A stretch of DNA of 64,000 nt from an uncultured Opitutia bacterium (GCA_903877135.1 CAIRCN010000010.1:100241-164240), one strand, 5' to 3'. Shown: positions 9,381-19,900, counted from the first letter of the stretch. Program-made: numbers and translations. The notes: generated from the letters alone by a model not told the origin.

Positions 9381-10763
9381 CTAGAAGTGGCTCGGTTTGC
9401 GTTGGAGGAACTGGCCGCGACCGAGGGTGCCGGTGAACCGGCCGTCGCGGGCGGCGACTTGGCCGCGGACGGTGACCACGCTCGCGCGGCCCTCGATCGG
9501 CAAGCCTTCGAACGCGCTGTAGTCGACGGCCATGTGCTGCGTCTTCACGGAGATGTTCCCGCGATAGTTCGGATCGAAGACAACGAGATCGGCGTCGGCG
9601 CCAGGCTGGATCGCGCCTTTGCGCGGGAAGAGGTCGAACTGTTTCGCGACCTGAGTGCTGGCGGCGTTGACCATCGTGTGGAGGTCGATCTTGCCGGTCT
9701 TCACGCCGTAGGTGTAGAGGAGGTTGATGCGTTCCTCGAGCGAGGGGATGCCATTGGGGATCTTGGTAAAGTCGTCCTTCCCCATCGGCTTTTGTGTCTT
9801 GAAGTCGAACGGCGCATGGTCGGTGGCCACGGTGTTGATGAGGCCGTCGCGGAGACCGCTCCAGAGGACGGATTGGTTCCCCTTGTCGCGCAGCGGCGGC
9901 GACATCACGTATTTCGCTCCCTCGAACTTCGGCTTCTCGGCGTAGGTTTTGTCGAGCGTGAGATATTGGATGAGCGTCTCGATGCCGACGCGCACTCCGC
10001 GCTGGCGGGCATTAATGGCCTGGTCGAGCGACTCCTTGCAGCTCAGGTGGACAATGTAGACCGTGGCACCGGTGAGCTCGGCGAACGTCATGAGGTGGTG
10101 CACGCCCTCGGCCTCGACGGCGGGCGGGCGACTCTCGTGGTGATAGGAGGGATCGGTCTTGCCCGCGGCGATGAGCTCGCGGCAGCGCTCGGTGACGAGA
10201 GTCTCGTTTTCGCAGTGCGCGGTGACGACGACGCCGAGTTCATTGGCGAGCTTAAGCGTCCGGTAGAGTTCGGTGTCGTCGACGCCGAAGGCGCCCTTGT
10301 AGGCGAGGAAAATTTTAAAGGAGCTGATGCCGCGTTTCACGATCTCGCGAAGTTGGGATTCAGTCTGTGCGTCGTAGCGGGAGACGCCCATGTGGAACGA
10401 GAAATCGCACGCGGACTTGCCGACGGCCTGGCTCATCCAGAGATCGAAAGAGGCGAGGGCGTCATCCTTCTTCGCGGGGCAGCACATCTCGATGAGGGTG
10501 GTAGTGCCGCCGACGAGCGCTGCCTGCGAGCCGGTGACATAGGTGTCTTTCGAAAACGTCCCCATGAAGGGGAGGTAGATGTGGACGTGGGGGTCGATGA
10601 AGCCGGGGAAGACAAATTTGCCCGTGGCGTCGATGACCTCGGCGCCAGCGGGGGCGGAGAGGTTCTGGTCGATGCGGGTGATGGTGTCGCCTTCGCAGTA
10701 GATGTCGGCGACGTAGCGCGAGTCGGCCGTTACGATTTCTCCATTCTTGATCAAGAGTGCCAT
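9381..10763 (-). CDS. hydA: dihydropyrimidinase / D-hydantoinase
   Basis: The 460-residue cytosolic amidohydrolase hydrolyses 5,6-dihydrouracil or dihydrothymine to the N-carbamoyl beta-amino acid. The binuclear zinc site is complete: His59 and His61 in PGFIDPHVHIYLP, the carboxylated Lys150 in SFKIFLAYKG, His183 in TAHCENE, His239 in VYIVHLSCKE and the Asp in VATDHAPFD. The C-terminal SVKTQHMAVDYSAFEG segment is typical of dihydropyrimidinases. It lies 18 bp downstream of mmsA on the same strand and supplies the substrate for the M20 hydrolase encoded at 15304. D-hydantoinase activity is common in the family, but the neighbours indicate the pyrimidine role. Confidence 0.95.
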   Translation of the reverse strand: MALLIKNGEIVTADSRYVADIYCEGDTITRIDQNLSAPAGAEVIDATGKFVFPGFIDPHVHIYLPFMGTFSKDTYVTGSQAALVGGTTTLIEMCCPAKKDDALASFDLWMSQAVGKSACDFSFHMGVSRYDAQTESQLREIVKRGISSFKIFLAYKGAFGVDDTELYRTLKLANELGVVVTAHCENETLVTERCRELIAAGKTDPSYHHESRPPAVEAEGVHHLMTFAELTGATVYIVHLSCKESLDQAINARQRGVRVGIETLIQYLTLDKTYAEKPKFEGAKYVMSPPLRDKGNQSVLWSGLRDGLINTVATDHAPFDFKTQKPMGKDDFTKIPNGIPSLEERINLLYTYGVKTGKIDLHTMVNAASTQVAKQFDLFPRKGAIQPGADADLVVFDPNYRGNISVKTQHMAVDYSAFEGLPIEGRASVVTVRGQVAARDGRFTGTLGRGQFLQRKPSHF

Positions 10764-10781
10764 GGTGAAGGTGGGTTAAGG

Positions 10782-12269
10782 TTATTTTTTCCAGACGTCG
10801 CCGACGTCGCCGCCGAACCAGCGGGAGCTGACGACTTTTTGCTGGGTGTAGAACTGGATGCTTTCTTTGCCCTGGATGTGGAGGTCGCCGAAGAACGACT
10901 CGTCCCAGCCGGTGAAGGGAAACATCGCCATCGTGGCGGGCACGCCGACGTTCACGCCGACCATGCCGGCTTTCACGCGCATCGTGAACTCGCGGGCGGC
11001 GCGTCCGCTGTTGGTGAAGATCGCCGCGCCGTTGCCGAAGACGGACTTGTTGGCCTGCTCAATGGCGGCGTCGAGATCGACCATCCGCATGACGTTGAGC
11101 ACAGGGCCGAAAATCTCCTCGCGGGCGAGGGTCATGTTGTTCCGCACGCCGTCGACGACTGTGGCGCCGAGGTAGAAACCGCGCGGGGCGTCGGGGACTT
11201 TCACGCTGCGGCCGTCGGCGATGATCCGGGCGCCCTCGGACTCGCCGCTGGCGAGGAGGCTGAGCACGCGGTCGCGGTGGGCGGCGGTGATGACGGGGCC
11301 CATGTCGGGCTGCGCGGCGCGGTCGGTCGGGCCGACCCGGATGGCGTTGGCGGCCTTGACGAGATCGGGGAGCACGCGTTCGGCGGCGGCGCCGATGGCG
11401 ATGGCGGTCGAGCCGGCCATGCAGCGTTCGCCGGCGCAACCGAAGGCGGCGGTAGCGAGATTCTCGACGGTCTTGGCGACGTCGGCGTCGGGCATGACGA
11501 CGATGTAGTTTTTCGCGCCGCCGTTGGCTTGGACGCGTTTGCCGTGCTTGATGCCGGTTTCGTAGATGTATTTCGCGATGGGGGTGGAGCCGACGAATGA
11601 GACCGCCGTGACCTTCGGGTGCATGAGCAGGCCGTCGACGACGGCGCGGCCACCGTGGACGAGGTTGAAGACGCCCTTGGGCAGGCCGGCCTGCTCGAGG
11701 AGCTGGCCGAGAAGGATGGCGCTAAGCGGGACTTTCTCGCTCGGCTTCAGGACGAAGGTGTTGCCGCAGGCGAGGGCGACGGGGAACATCCAGAGCGGCA
11801 CCATCGCGGGGAAATTGAAGGGCGTGATGCCGACGCAGACGCCGAGCGGCATGTTGATGGTGTCGCAGTCCACGCCGCGGGCGATGTTGCGGAGCGAGTC
11901 GCCGAAAAGGAGCGTGGGGATGCCGCAGGCGTATTCGATGTTTTCGAGGCCGCGGAAGATGGAGCCGCGGGCCTCGGCGTGGGTCTTGCCGTGCTCGCGC
12001 GAGACGGTCTGGCAGAGCCGATCGAAGTTGGCCTCGACGAGCTGGCGGTAGCGAAAAAACACGCGGGCGCGTTCAATCGGCGGAGTGTCACGCCAGGCGG
12101 GGAAGGCGGCGTTCGCGGCCTCAACGGCGGCGTTGACCTCGGCAAGGCCGCCCGCGGGGCACTCGGCGATGACGTCGCCCGTGGAGGGATTGAAGACGGG
12201 CGTGGTGACGCCGGAGGGCGTCTGCCATTCGCCGCCAATGAAATTGGGGCAGGGTGCTAGATGATTCAT
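10782..12269 (-). CDS. mmsA: CoA-acylating methylmalonate-semialdehyde dehydrogenase
   Basis: The 495-residue protein belongs to the aldehyde dehydrogenase superfamily, MmsA branch. It shows the N-terminal FIGGEWQTPSG, NMPLGVCVGITPFNFPAMVPLWM, the NAD-binding SFVGSTPIAKYIY and the catalytic Cys in AFGCAGERCMAGS. The INMPLGV and GERCMA contexts distinguish MmsA from non-acylating ALDHs. It converts malonate semialdehyde to acetyl-CoA and methylmalonate semialdehyde to propionyl-CoA plus CO2, with NAD+ and CoA. This is the terminal step of the pathway encoded around it, after the class III transaminase. It is separated from preA by 3 bp, so they are cotranscribed. Confidence 0.94.
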   Translation of the reverse strand: MNHLAPCPNFIGGEWQTPSGVTTPVFNPSTGDVIAECPAGGLAEVNAAVEAANAAFPAWRDTPPIERARVFFRYRQLVEANFDRLCQTVSREHGKTHAEARGSIFRGLENIEYACGIPTLLFGDSLRNIARGVDCDTINMPLGVCVGITPFNFPAMVPLWMFPVALACGNTFVLKPSEKVPLSAILLGQLLEQAGLPKGVFNLVHGGRAVVDGLLMHPKVTAVSFVGSTPIAKYIYETGIKHGKRVQANGGAKNYIVVMPDADVAKTVENLATAAFGCAGERCMAGSTAIAIGAAAERVLPDLVKAANAIRVGPTDRAAQPDMGPVITAAHRDRVLSLLASGESEGARIIADGRSVKVPDAPRGFYLGATVVDGVRNNMTLAREEIFGPVLNVMRMVDLDAAIEQANKSVFGNGAAIFTNSGRAAREFTMRVKAGMVGVNVGVPATMAMFPFTGWDESFFGDLHIQGKESIQFYTQQKVVSSRWFGGDVGDVWKK

Positions 12270-12272
12270 AGA

Positions 12273-13589
12273 TTAGGGGTGCGGCGGGATGGGCTGCATT
12301 TCACCGGCGGCGAGTTTTTCCTGGTAGTTGCTCCAGCTCATCGGGGGTTGGCCGTTGTCGATCACGGTCATCTTGATGCAGTCGTCCACGGGGCAGACGA
12401 GACTGCACAGGTTGCAGCCGACACAGTCGTCTTCGCGGACTTTCGGGACCGGTTTGTGCGGGACGCGACCGGGGCCGAGGTCGAGACCGAGCTCCTCGGG
12501 CGTTTTCAGGTCGATGCACTGGTGGGCGCCGTCTTCGCAGGCGATGTAGCACAGGTTGCAGCCGATGCATTTCGCGTAGTCGATGCGGGCGACGCGCTGC
12601 CAGTGGAGGTCGAGCGTCTCCCATTTTTGCAGGGTGGGCACGGAGCGCCCGATGAGTTCGGTGACGGACTTCATGCCCTTGCTGTCGAGGTAGGAGCTGA
12701 GGCCTTCGTGCATGTCCTCCACGATACGGAAGCCGTAGTGCATGATCGCGGTGCAGACCTGCACGCTGGTGGAGCCGAGGGCGATGAACTCGGCGGCGTC
12801 GCGCCAGGTGGCGATGCCGCCGATGCCGGAAATGGGGAGGCGGACATCGGGGTCGGCGGCGCAGGACTGGACCATGTTGAGCGCGATCGGCTTCACGGCG
12901 GGACCGCAGTAGCCGCCGTGCGAGCTGCGGCCGGCGACGGTGGGCTCGGGCACGAACGTGTCGAGGTTCACGTTGGTGATCGAGTTGATGGTGTTGATGA
13001 GCGAGAGGGCATTGGCGCCGGCGCGGCGCGCGGCGCGGGCGACGGCGGTGACGTCGGTGACGTTGGGGGTGAGCTTGACGATGACGGGGATGGTGGCGAC
13101 CTCCATGACCCAGCTGGTGATTTTCTCGGCGACGGCGGGTTGCTGGCCGACGGCGGAGCCCATGCCGCGCTCGCACATGCCGTGGGGGCAGCCGAAGTTG
13201 AGCTCGATGCCGTCGGCGCCGGCGTCGGCGGCGCGCTTGACGAACTCGTGCCACTGCTCGCGCGTCTCGACCATGAGGGAGGCGATGACGGCGTGGTGCG
13301 GCCAGCGGGCCTTCACCTCGGCGATTTCGCGGAAATTTTTCTCGGGCGAGCGGTCGCTGATGAGCTCGATGTTGTTGAAGCCGACCATGCGGTCGGGGCC
13401 GTGGTTGAGCGCGGAGTAGCGGGAGGCGACGTTGACGATGGGGGCGCCGATGGTCTTCCAGACGACGCCGCCCCAGCCGGCCTCGAAGGCGCGGTGGGCC
13501 TGGTAGCCGGTGTTGGACGGCGGGCCGGAGGCGACCCAGAAGGGGTTGGGGGATTTGATGCCGGCGAGGTTAGTGGAGAGGTCGGCCAT
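12273..13589 (-). CDS. preA: NAD-dependent dihydropyrimidine dehydrogenase, FMN/Fe-S subunit PreA
   Basis: The 438-residue protein has an FMN-binding dihydroorotate-dehydrogenase-like TIM barrel (residues 1 to about 320) and a C-terminal ferredoxin domain. The barrel carries ASGPPSNTGYQAHRAFEAGWGG and ELNFGCPHGMCERGMGSAVGQ, the latter containing the catalytic loop Cys of dihydropyrimidine dehydrogenases. The ferredoxin part has CIGCNLCYIAC and CVGCNLCSLVCP, two [4Fe-4S] cluster motifs. It reduces uracil or thymine to the 5,6-dihydro form using electrons from PreT. The gene lies 37 bp downstream of preT on the same strand. Confidence 0.95.
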   Translation of the reverse strand: MADLSTNLAGIKSPNPFWVASGPPSNTGYQAHRAFEAGWGGVVWKTIGAPIVNVASRYSALNHGPDRMVGFNNIELISDRSPEKNFREIAEVKARWPHHAVIASLMVETREQWHEFVKRAADAGADGIELNFGCPHGMCERGMGSAVGQQPAVAEKITSWVMEVATIPVIVKLTPNVTDVTAVARAARRAGANALSLINTINSITNVNLDTFVPEPTVAGRSSHGGYCGPAVKPIALNMVQSCAADPDVRLPISGIGGIATWRDAAEFIALGSTSVQVCTAIMHYGFRIVEDMHEGLSSYLDSKGMKSVTELIGRSVPTLQKWETLDLHWQRVARIDYAKCIGCNLCYIACEDGAHQCIDLKTPEELGLDLGPGRVPHKPVPKVREDDCVGCNLCSLVCPVDDCIKMTVIDNGQPPMSWSNYQEKLAAGEMQPIPPHP

Positions 13590-13626
13590 GGGGTATAGTG
13601 ATGAGTGAAGAGTGGCGAGTGATGAG

Positions 13627-15075
13627 CTACTTTTTCAGCGCTTCCACCAACTCGTGGGCGCGGATGGGTGAGAGGAGGCCGGAGCCGCTGGAGCCCTGCT
13701 TCGCGCCGAGGCGCGAGGGCTGGACGAGCGGCGTGGCGGTTTCTTTCGTGAGGAACGTGTGGATGCCGTGCGCGGCCTTCTTACCCTCGCCGACGGCGTT
13801 GACGACTTCGCGACCGCCGTTGGCGCAGTCGCCGCCGGTGAAGATGTGCGGGACGTTGGTCTGACCAGTGAGCGGGTCGTGGGCGATGACGCCGCGCGAG
13901 TCGATTTGGAGCGCGGGGAAGAGCTGCCGGAGCAGCGCGACCTGCTTTTCCTGGCCGACGGCCTTGAGGACGAGATCGCAGGGCTCGATATATTCGGTTT
14001 CGGGAATCGGCTCGGGACGACCGTCCGCGCCGGCGCGGGTGCGGACCAGGCGGAGGCCGATCACATGGCCGGCGCTGCCGCGCACCTCGACGGGCATGAC
14101 GTTGAAGAGGAAGCGGGCGCCGTCGTGCTTCGCCAGTTGGTATTCGAAGTTGTATGCGGACATGTCGCCTTCGCTGCGGCGGTAAACGACTGTGGCCTGC
14201 TCGGCGCCGAGGCGAAGCGACTGCGTGACGGCGTCGATGGCGGTATTGCCAGCACCGATGACGACGACGCGGCGGCCGATCGGCACCCGGTCGAGGGGGT
14301 GGGTGTGGATCTGGTCGATGAAGTCGAGGGCGTCGACGACTTCGGGGAGATTCTCGCCCGGGATGCGCAGGCGGGTGGCAGCACCAAGGCCGACCCCGAC
14401 AAAGATCGCGTCGAAGGCCTTTTCAAGTTGGGCCACGGTGAGATCCTTGCCGATGGTGAGGCCGCAGCGGAGCTCGACGCCGAGGGAACCGACGAGTTCG
14501 GCCTCGGCCAGGCTGACATCGGGTTTCATCTTGTAGTAGGCGATGCCGTAGGTGTTGAGGCCGCCGGGCCGGGCCTGTTTCTCGAAGACAACGACAGTGT
14601 GGCCGAGCTGGGCGAGTTCGGCGGCGCAAGCGAGGCCGGCGGGGCCAGCGCCGATGACGGCGACGCGCTTGCCGGAGGTCTGCGCAGGGAGAGAAAAGAC
14701 CTTGATCCCACGCTCGGCCACGTAGTCGGTGGCGTAGCGCTGGAGGCGGCCGATCTGGATGGGTTGCTCATCGCGGTCTTCGAGCACGCAGGCGCCTTCG
14801 CAGAGGACGGAGGTTGGGCAAACGCGGGCGCAGGAAGCGCCGAGGATGTTGGCGGTGAGGATGGTTTTGGCGGCGGCGACGGGGTTGCCGTGGGCGATTT
14901 TCTTGATGAAGGCGGGGACGTCGATGCCGGCCGGGCACGCCATGATGCAGGGTGCGTCGAAGCAGTAAAGGCAGCGGTTCGCCTCGACGAGGGCTTCCTG
15001 GCGGCGCAGGGCGGGTTTCAACTCGGCCATGTTGGCCGCGATGGTGGCGGCGGGAAGGAGTGGTTGGAGTGGCAT
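13627..15075 (-). CDS. preT: NAD-dependent dihydropyrimidine dehydrogenase, flavin subunit PreT
   Basis: The 482-residue protein resembles GltD-type NAD(P)H:FAD oxidoreductases and the N-terminal half of mammalian DPD. N-terminal cysteines CLYCFDAPCIMACPAG and CARVCPTSVLCEGACV provide two [4Fe-4S] sites. VAVIGAGPAGLACAAELAQ binds FAD and VVVIGAGNTAIDA binds NADH. It passes electrons to PreA. It is the first gene of the minus-strand catabolic run and is divergent from the M20 hydrolase gene, with 228 bp between them that should contain both promoters. Confidence 0.93.
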   Translation of the reverse strand: MPLQPLLPAATIAANMAELKPALRRQEALVEANRCLYCFDAPCIMACPAGIDVPAFIKKIAHGNPVAAAKTILTANILGASCARVCPTSVLCEGACVLEDRDEQPIQIGRLQRYATDYVAERGIKVFSLPAQTSGKRVAVIGAGPAGLACAAELAQLGHTVVVFEKQARPGGLNTYGIAYYKMKPDVSLAEAELVGSLGVELRCGLTIGKDLTVAQLEKAFDAIFVGVGLGAATRLRIPGENLPEVVDALDFIDQIHTHPLDRVPIGRRVVVIGAGNTAIDAVTQSLRLGAEQATVVYRRSEGDMSAYNFEYQLAKHDGARFLFNVMPVEVRGSAGHVIGLRLVRTRAGADGRPEPIPETEYIEPCDLVLKAVGQEKQVALLRQLFPALQIDSRGVIAHDPLTGQTNVPHIFTGGDCANGGREVVNAVGEGKKAAHGIHTFLTKETATPLVQPSRLGAKQGSSGSGLLSPIRAHELVEALKK

Positions 15076-15303
15076 GGAGAGAATGCGCAGGAGAAATAGG
15101 CGCGGCGCTAGGACGGGAGGCAGCCGAAGAGGCGGAGGAGGGGGTTTCCGGCAACGCGGTGCGGCTGCGATCAGGAATTTTTCTTGGCGGGGACGTAAAC
15201 GGTGCGTTGCATGCTGCGCAGGGAAGGCTATTTTCCAAGCAGAAACAACCCCTGCCCGCAGTGGGCAATCGGGTGAAAGAGGACAAAATCACCCCCTTGA
15301 TCC
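15076..15303. promoter_or_regulatory. divergent intergenic region between preT and the M20 hydrolase gene
   Basis: This 228-bp gap separates the two divergent arms of the pyrimidine catabolic cluster and is the only sizeable non-coding stretch in it apart from the palindrome. Control of the whole pathway would be expected here. I could not identify a convincing operator or -35/-10 pair by eye, and no regulator gene is adjacent. Confidence 0.35.
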
Positions 15304-16554
15304 ATGAGCACCGAGATTGACCCCAAGCGAACCGTGGCCGAGTTGAAGGATCTCCGCCGGCTCACCGCCGACGGAAATGGCGCGCAGCGAGTTGCGTTCA
15401 CGCCGATGTGGGTGAAGACGCGGGTGTGGTTGCGGCAGAAGCTCGACGAGGTTTCCGGGCTTGAGGTGCGCACCGACGCGGCGGGAAATCTCTGGGCGAC
15501 GCTGCATGGCGACTCGGAACGGGCGCTCCTCATCGGCGGGCATATGGACTCTGTGCCGAACGGTGGCTGGCTTGACGGCTGCCTCAATGTGCTGGCGGGC
15601 GTGGAAATTTTGCGGCGGATTAGCGCGCAATACGGCGGCCGCCCACCGGTGACGGTGCGACTGGTCGATTGGGCAGACGAGGAGGGCGCGCGCTTTGGGA
15701 AAAGCCTGTTCGGGTCGTCGGCGTGCTCGGGTAACCTCGACATGGATGAGGCGCGCAAGTTGCGCGACCGGGACGGCATCGGCCTATCGGACGCGCTGAA
15801 GACGGTCGGCGTGGATTTCGAGCGCGTGAAGGAGAGCGGCGCGGAGTTGGTAAATGCCGCGGCGTATCTTGAGCTGCACATCGAGCAGGGGCCGGTGCTG
15901 CTCGACCTGGATTTGCCGCTGGGCGCGGTGCTGGGGACGTTTGGCGTCGAGCGACACGCGATCACGTTTCACGGGCAGGCGGCGCATTCCGGGAGCACGC
16001 CGATGAACCGGCGCAAGGACGCGTTTCTCGCGGCGGCGAAGCTGAGCCCGGAAATTTACGAAATCGCGCGGCGTAGCGGCAACGGCGTGTGCACCATCGG
16101 TTCGTGCACGACGAAGCCCGGCATCGTGACGAGCGTTGTCGAGGAGTGCCGGATCACGCTCGACCAACGGCATCTCGATGGCGCGGCGCTCGCGCGGATG
16201 TTGCAGGAGGCACGCGAGGCGAGCGAGCGCTTCGCGAAGGAAGGCAACGTGCGCGTGAACTGGGAGCGGTTGTGGCACATCGAACCGCGGCCGTTTCACC
16301 CGGAGTTGATCGAGCTGTGCAACGCGGCGATCAAGGAGACTTGCGGGGTGTCGCACCGGCTGCCGTCGGGTCCGCTGCACGACGCGGCGGAGGTCGCTTG
16401 CGCCGGGGTGCCGACGATCATGATGTTCGTGCAGAGCCTGCACGGCATCAGCCACAACAAGATCGAGGACACCAAAGAGGAGCATCTGGAGTTGTGTGTG
16501 AAGGCGTTCGACCGACTGGCGGAAGAGGCGATGCGGTGGGTGGCGGCGAGTTAA
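15304..16554 (+). CDS. M20-family Zn-dependent N-carbamoyl amino acid hydrolase (beta-ureidopropionase)
   Basis: The 416-residue protein is a hydantoinase/carbamoylase-type M20 amidohydrolase. Metal-site motifs are clear: GGHMDSVPNGGWLDG (His, Asp), DWADEEGARFGKSLFGSSACSG (Glu-Glu), YLELHIEQGPVL and the C-terminal SLHGISHNKIEDT (His). GPLHDAAEVA is also typical. It should hydrolyse N-carbamoyl-beta-alanine or N-carbamoyl-beta-aminoisobutyrate to the beta-amino acid, CO2 and NH3. Allantoate amidohydrolases and L-carbamoylases share the fold, so the assignment rests on the divergent preTA/hydA/mmsA arm, where it fills the only otherwise missing step. Confidence 0.88.
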   Translation: MSTEIDPKRTVAELKDLRRLTADGNGAQRVAFTPMWVKTRVWLRQKLDEVSGLEVRTDAAGNLWATLHGDSERALLIGGHMDSVPNGGWLDGCLNVLAGVEILRRISAQYGGRPPVTVRLVDWADEEGARFGKSLFGSSACSGNLDMDEARKLRDRDGIGLSDALKTVGVDFERVKESGAELVNAAAYLELHIEQGPVLLDLDLPLGAVLGTFGVERHAITFHGQAAHSGSTPMNRRKDAFLAAAKLSPEIYEIARRSGNGVCTIGSCTTKPGIVTSVVEECRITLDQRHLDGAALARMLQEAREASERFAKEGNVRVNWERLWHIEPRPFHPELIELCNAAIKETCGVSHRLPSGPLHDAAEVACAGVPTIMMFVQSLHGISHNKIEDTKEEHLELCVKAFDRLAEEAMRWVAAS

Positions 16555-16609
16555 GGGCTTGTGTTTCGAGACTGATGCGGAGAGATAACAGCTGTCGTCC
16601 TTACCCCTA

Positions 16610-16891
16610 ATGCCTCCCCTTGCACCGTTGGCGGAGATTTTTGGACAACCTGCCTATGAATTTATTGGCTTGGTTGGTGGCACCACCATGGCTTTTGCCG
16701 CTTGGCTGAAGTGGCGGCTCTCCTGGCTCTGCTCCGATGTGGAGGAGGAGGAGAAGGACGCGAAAATCACAGCGAGGCAGGCGCAAAATCGCCTGCGCGT
16801 TTTGCGCCTGATGGTTCCATTACTGATGCTAGTCGGGATGGGGCTGCTGGTGTTTGCCGCACGCAATTGGGTTCATAGGCTGCCATTCTGA
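16610..16891 (+). CDS. small membrane protein of unknown function
   Basis: The 93-residue product is predicted to have two membrane helices: FIGLVGGTTMAFAAWL (about 18-33) and LMVPLLMLVGMGLLVFAA (about 67-84). A highly charged segment (DVEEEEKDAKITARQ, then a basic stretch) lies between them. The gene starts 55 bp after the M20 hydrolase gene and could be cotranscribed with it. No Shine-Dalgarno sequence is evident. I do not recognise a family. Confidence 0.5.
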   Translation: MPPLAPLAEIFGQPAYEFIGLVGGTTMAFAAWLKWRLSWLCSDVEEEEKDAKITARQAQNRLRVLRLMVPLLMLVGMGLLVFAARNWVHRLPF

Positions 16892-16966
16892 CCGGGCGCC
16901 ACGACACGCATCGCCTGTAGGCAGGCTTCTACACCCGGGAAAGTAGAAATCAGCTGGATGCCTGTG

Positions 16967-19900
16967 TTACTTCACAGCGGCGAGTTCGGTGGTGAAGAGT
17001 TCGCGGGTTCTCGCTTTCGCGTCGGCGAAGACGAGCTCGCCTTTGTCGATTTTGGTGAGAAAAGCTTTTTGCGCGACGTAGTCCTTGTTCGCCACGCCGG
17101 CCTTGCCCTGGAGCATGCGCCAGGCTTTGCGGCGTTCGACGGCAAAAAGCACCATCTGGCGTGAGACGGCGTAGTATTTCATTTTGCCGTGCTCCTCGGC
17201 CTTGATGAAGCAACCGAAGTTGGGGACGAAGCTGCGGTGCTTGGGCTCAAACACGCGGCGGTGGACGACGTCGTCCTGCGTGATGAAGAGCAGGATGTCG
17301 TCGAACGGGATGAGCTTGGCGGTGTCCTCCTCCTTGACCGCCTTCACGTGCTTGCGGAAGCGGCCCTCGGTGATCGCCCAGTGGGCGACGCCGAAGCTAT
17401 ATTCCTCGCCGGTGGTGGAGTATTTCGTGCGCCACCAATCACGGTCGATACTCGGATTGCCCTTGAGGTCGAAGGCCTCCTGTGCGGTCTCGCCCTTCCG
17501 GGGGTTGAAGACGAATTCCGGCATGCCGCGGGCGTCGCGGACAAACTTCGCCTGATCGGCGCTCATGTTGTCGCCCACGCCGTGCTCGGGCTGGCAGGTC
17601 GTGTAGGATTGGAAGAACGCGGTGCCGCGATACTCGAGGCCGTCGAGCAGCGCCTTGTAGAGCTTGGCGGCGTTGGCCATCGAGACTTGGGCGACGAACG
17701 GCGAACCGTGACCGGCAGTCAGGATTTCGGAAACGTTTTTCTTCTCGATCAGCTTGCCCTGTGAGGCGACGCCGAACTGGTTCATGTCGTAACCGCCGAG
17801 CATCGTGGACGAGTCGGAGTTCTGGCCGCCGGTGTTGGAGTAAACCTGCGTGTCGAGCATGAGGATCTTCACGTTGGGGCGGTTCTGCAGGACGACCTTG
17901 GAGACGTTCTGGAAACCGATGTCGCCGAGCGCGCCGTCGCCACCGACGACCCAGACCTTCGGGAGTTCGCGGATTTCCTGCTCTGTCATGAGCGCGTCGT
18001 CCAGATGCGTGAGGAGGAAGTAATCCGCCTCGCTCGCGACGTCGGTGGCGCGATCGAGCAGTGCATCGGAGAGGCGCTCGGGCACGACAGAGCGGCGCGA
18101 GTGCTCGAGGATGGCCGACTCGGCCATGAGCCAGGAGATCGTCGCGCCGTCCTGGAAGAGCGAGTTCATCCACGGGTAAGGGTGCGGATTGCCCGGGGGC
18201 GTGGAGCCGTAAACGGTGTTACAACCGGTGCTCGCGCCCATCATCATCACGGACATGCCGTTCGCCCGGCGACCGTCGACGGATTGAAGCTCCTTGTGGT
18301 TGAACGCGTCCTGCTCCAGGACGGCTACGAGGCCGCCGATGAGCTGTTCGTCAGTGATCGGGCCATGCTTGGCCTCGTAGTCAGCGATGCGCAAAGCGGT
18401 GTCGGCGTCATTTTCGCCGCCGAGGCCGACGATGACGTGGGTGTAGGTTTTGCGGAAGAGCTGATATTCCTGCTCGCTGCGGGCCTTGAGGGCGGCGAGT
18501 TTTTGCATGCCTTCGGTGCGGAGGCGCGAGGCCTTGGCGCGGAGGCGATCAGCCTTCTTGTGGTAGAGCGGGCGCATGTAGGCTTCCGTCACGCTCGCGA
18601 CAGAGCGAAGGATGCTCTTCTCACCGCAGCCCGCGCAGGCGCCGTCGCCGGAGACGAGGGCCTCGTAGTTCCGGCGGACCATGAGGTGATTGCGGAGCGC
18701 GGCCTCGCGGGAGCTGGCGGCGTCGCTGTCGTTGTAGAGCCCGAGGTATTTCTGCGGGGTGTCGGGGAGGAGGCGCGAGAAGACCTGAGCGGTGGTTAGC
18801 TCGGCGTTGAGGTCCTCGGTTTCGCGGGTCATGCGCAGGGCGTCGTGGTCGCCGCAGACCTGCACGCACTCGCCGCAGCCCTTGCAGAGGTCGGAGACGA
18901 AGATGGAGAACAGGCCGCCGGCGCCGGGATTCTTGGCCTCGATGGACCGGAAGATCGCGGGGACGTTGCCGTAGGCGAGGGGGAGCGTGGCGATGATGCC
19001 GGTGAACTCGGTCTTTGCCTTGTCCGAGATGCCGGCGAGCGCGGTAACCTCCTCGCGGATGATGTCCTTGAAGGGGAGCTTGGCCTTGGTCTTGACGGCC
19101 TCGTTCATCCGGGCGCGGGCGCGCTGCTCGAGGGCGGGCATTTCGGCACCAAGCTTGAGGCGCTCGGCACGGTCAGTGATGTAGTTGTTGACCGCGGTCT
19201 TGAGCACGGTGGCGACGTCCTGTGCGGTGTTGGGCAGTGCGGTGTCGGGGCACGCGGTGATGCACTCCATGCACTGGGTGCAGTTTTCGGCGATGTAGAC
19301 GGGCGTCTCGCGGCGCGCGACGTATTTGGACTGCGTGGCGCCGGTGCCGGCGCCCATGAGACCGACGGAGGCGAGTGCACCGGCGGGCTGGTGATAGCCG
19401 AGCCCGGCGCGGAATTCGGAGTCGAATTTGGCGAGCGTCTGGAGCGGGGCGCGGGCGGGCTGAGCCGCCGGCATAGCGATGCTGTCGCAACCAGAAGCGG
19501 CGCAGCCGGCGGTCGGAATGATAGCGTGCTGGCCCTGGGGCGCGATGGCCGGATTGCGCATCGACGAGCGGTCGGGATCGCCGAGGCTGCCGAGCTTGAT
19601 CTCGGTGACGCGCGAGAACCCTTCTGTCATCACCGTCATGTTGGAGGTGACAACGGCGTCGCCGAAGCGGCCGAATTTCTTCACATATTGCTTCCGCACG
19701 CTCTCGAGGAATTTTTCCTCGGTGATCGCGTAGGTCTGGAGGAAGGGGCTGACGCGGAAGAACGCACCGAGGAAGGAATTGCCCTGCATGCGGAGCTGGA
19801 GCTCCGCCTGATTGGTGGCCTTGCGGGCGATCTCGAAGCCGGGGAGGATGAAGACGCGGATGTTGTTTTCCTGGACAAACTGGCGGTATTTCGCGGGGAT

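Noticed and set aside
9381..16500. Long + strand frames opposite hydA, mmsA, preA and preT (for example 9357-11600, 12261-13598, 13759-15099)
   Set aside because: They are antisense shadows of well-supported minus-strand enzymes and contain no domains.
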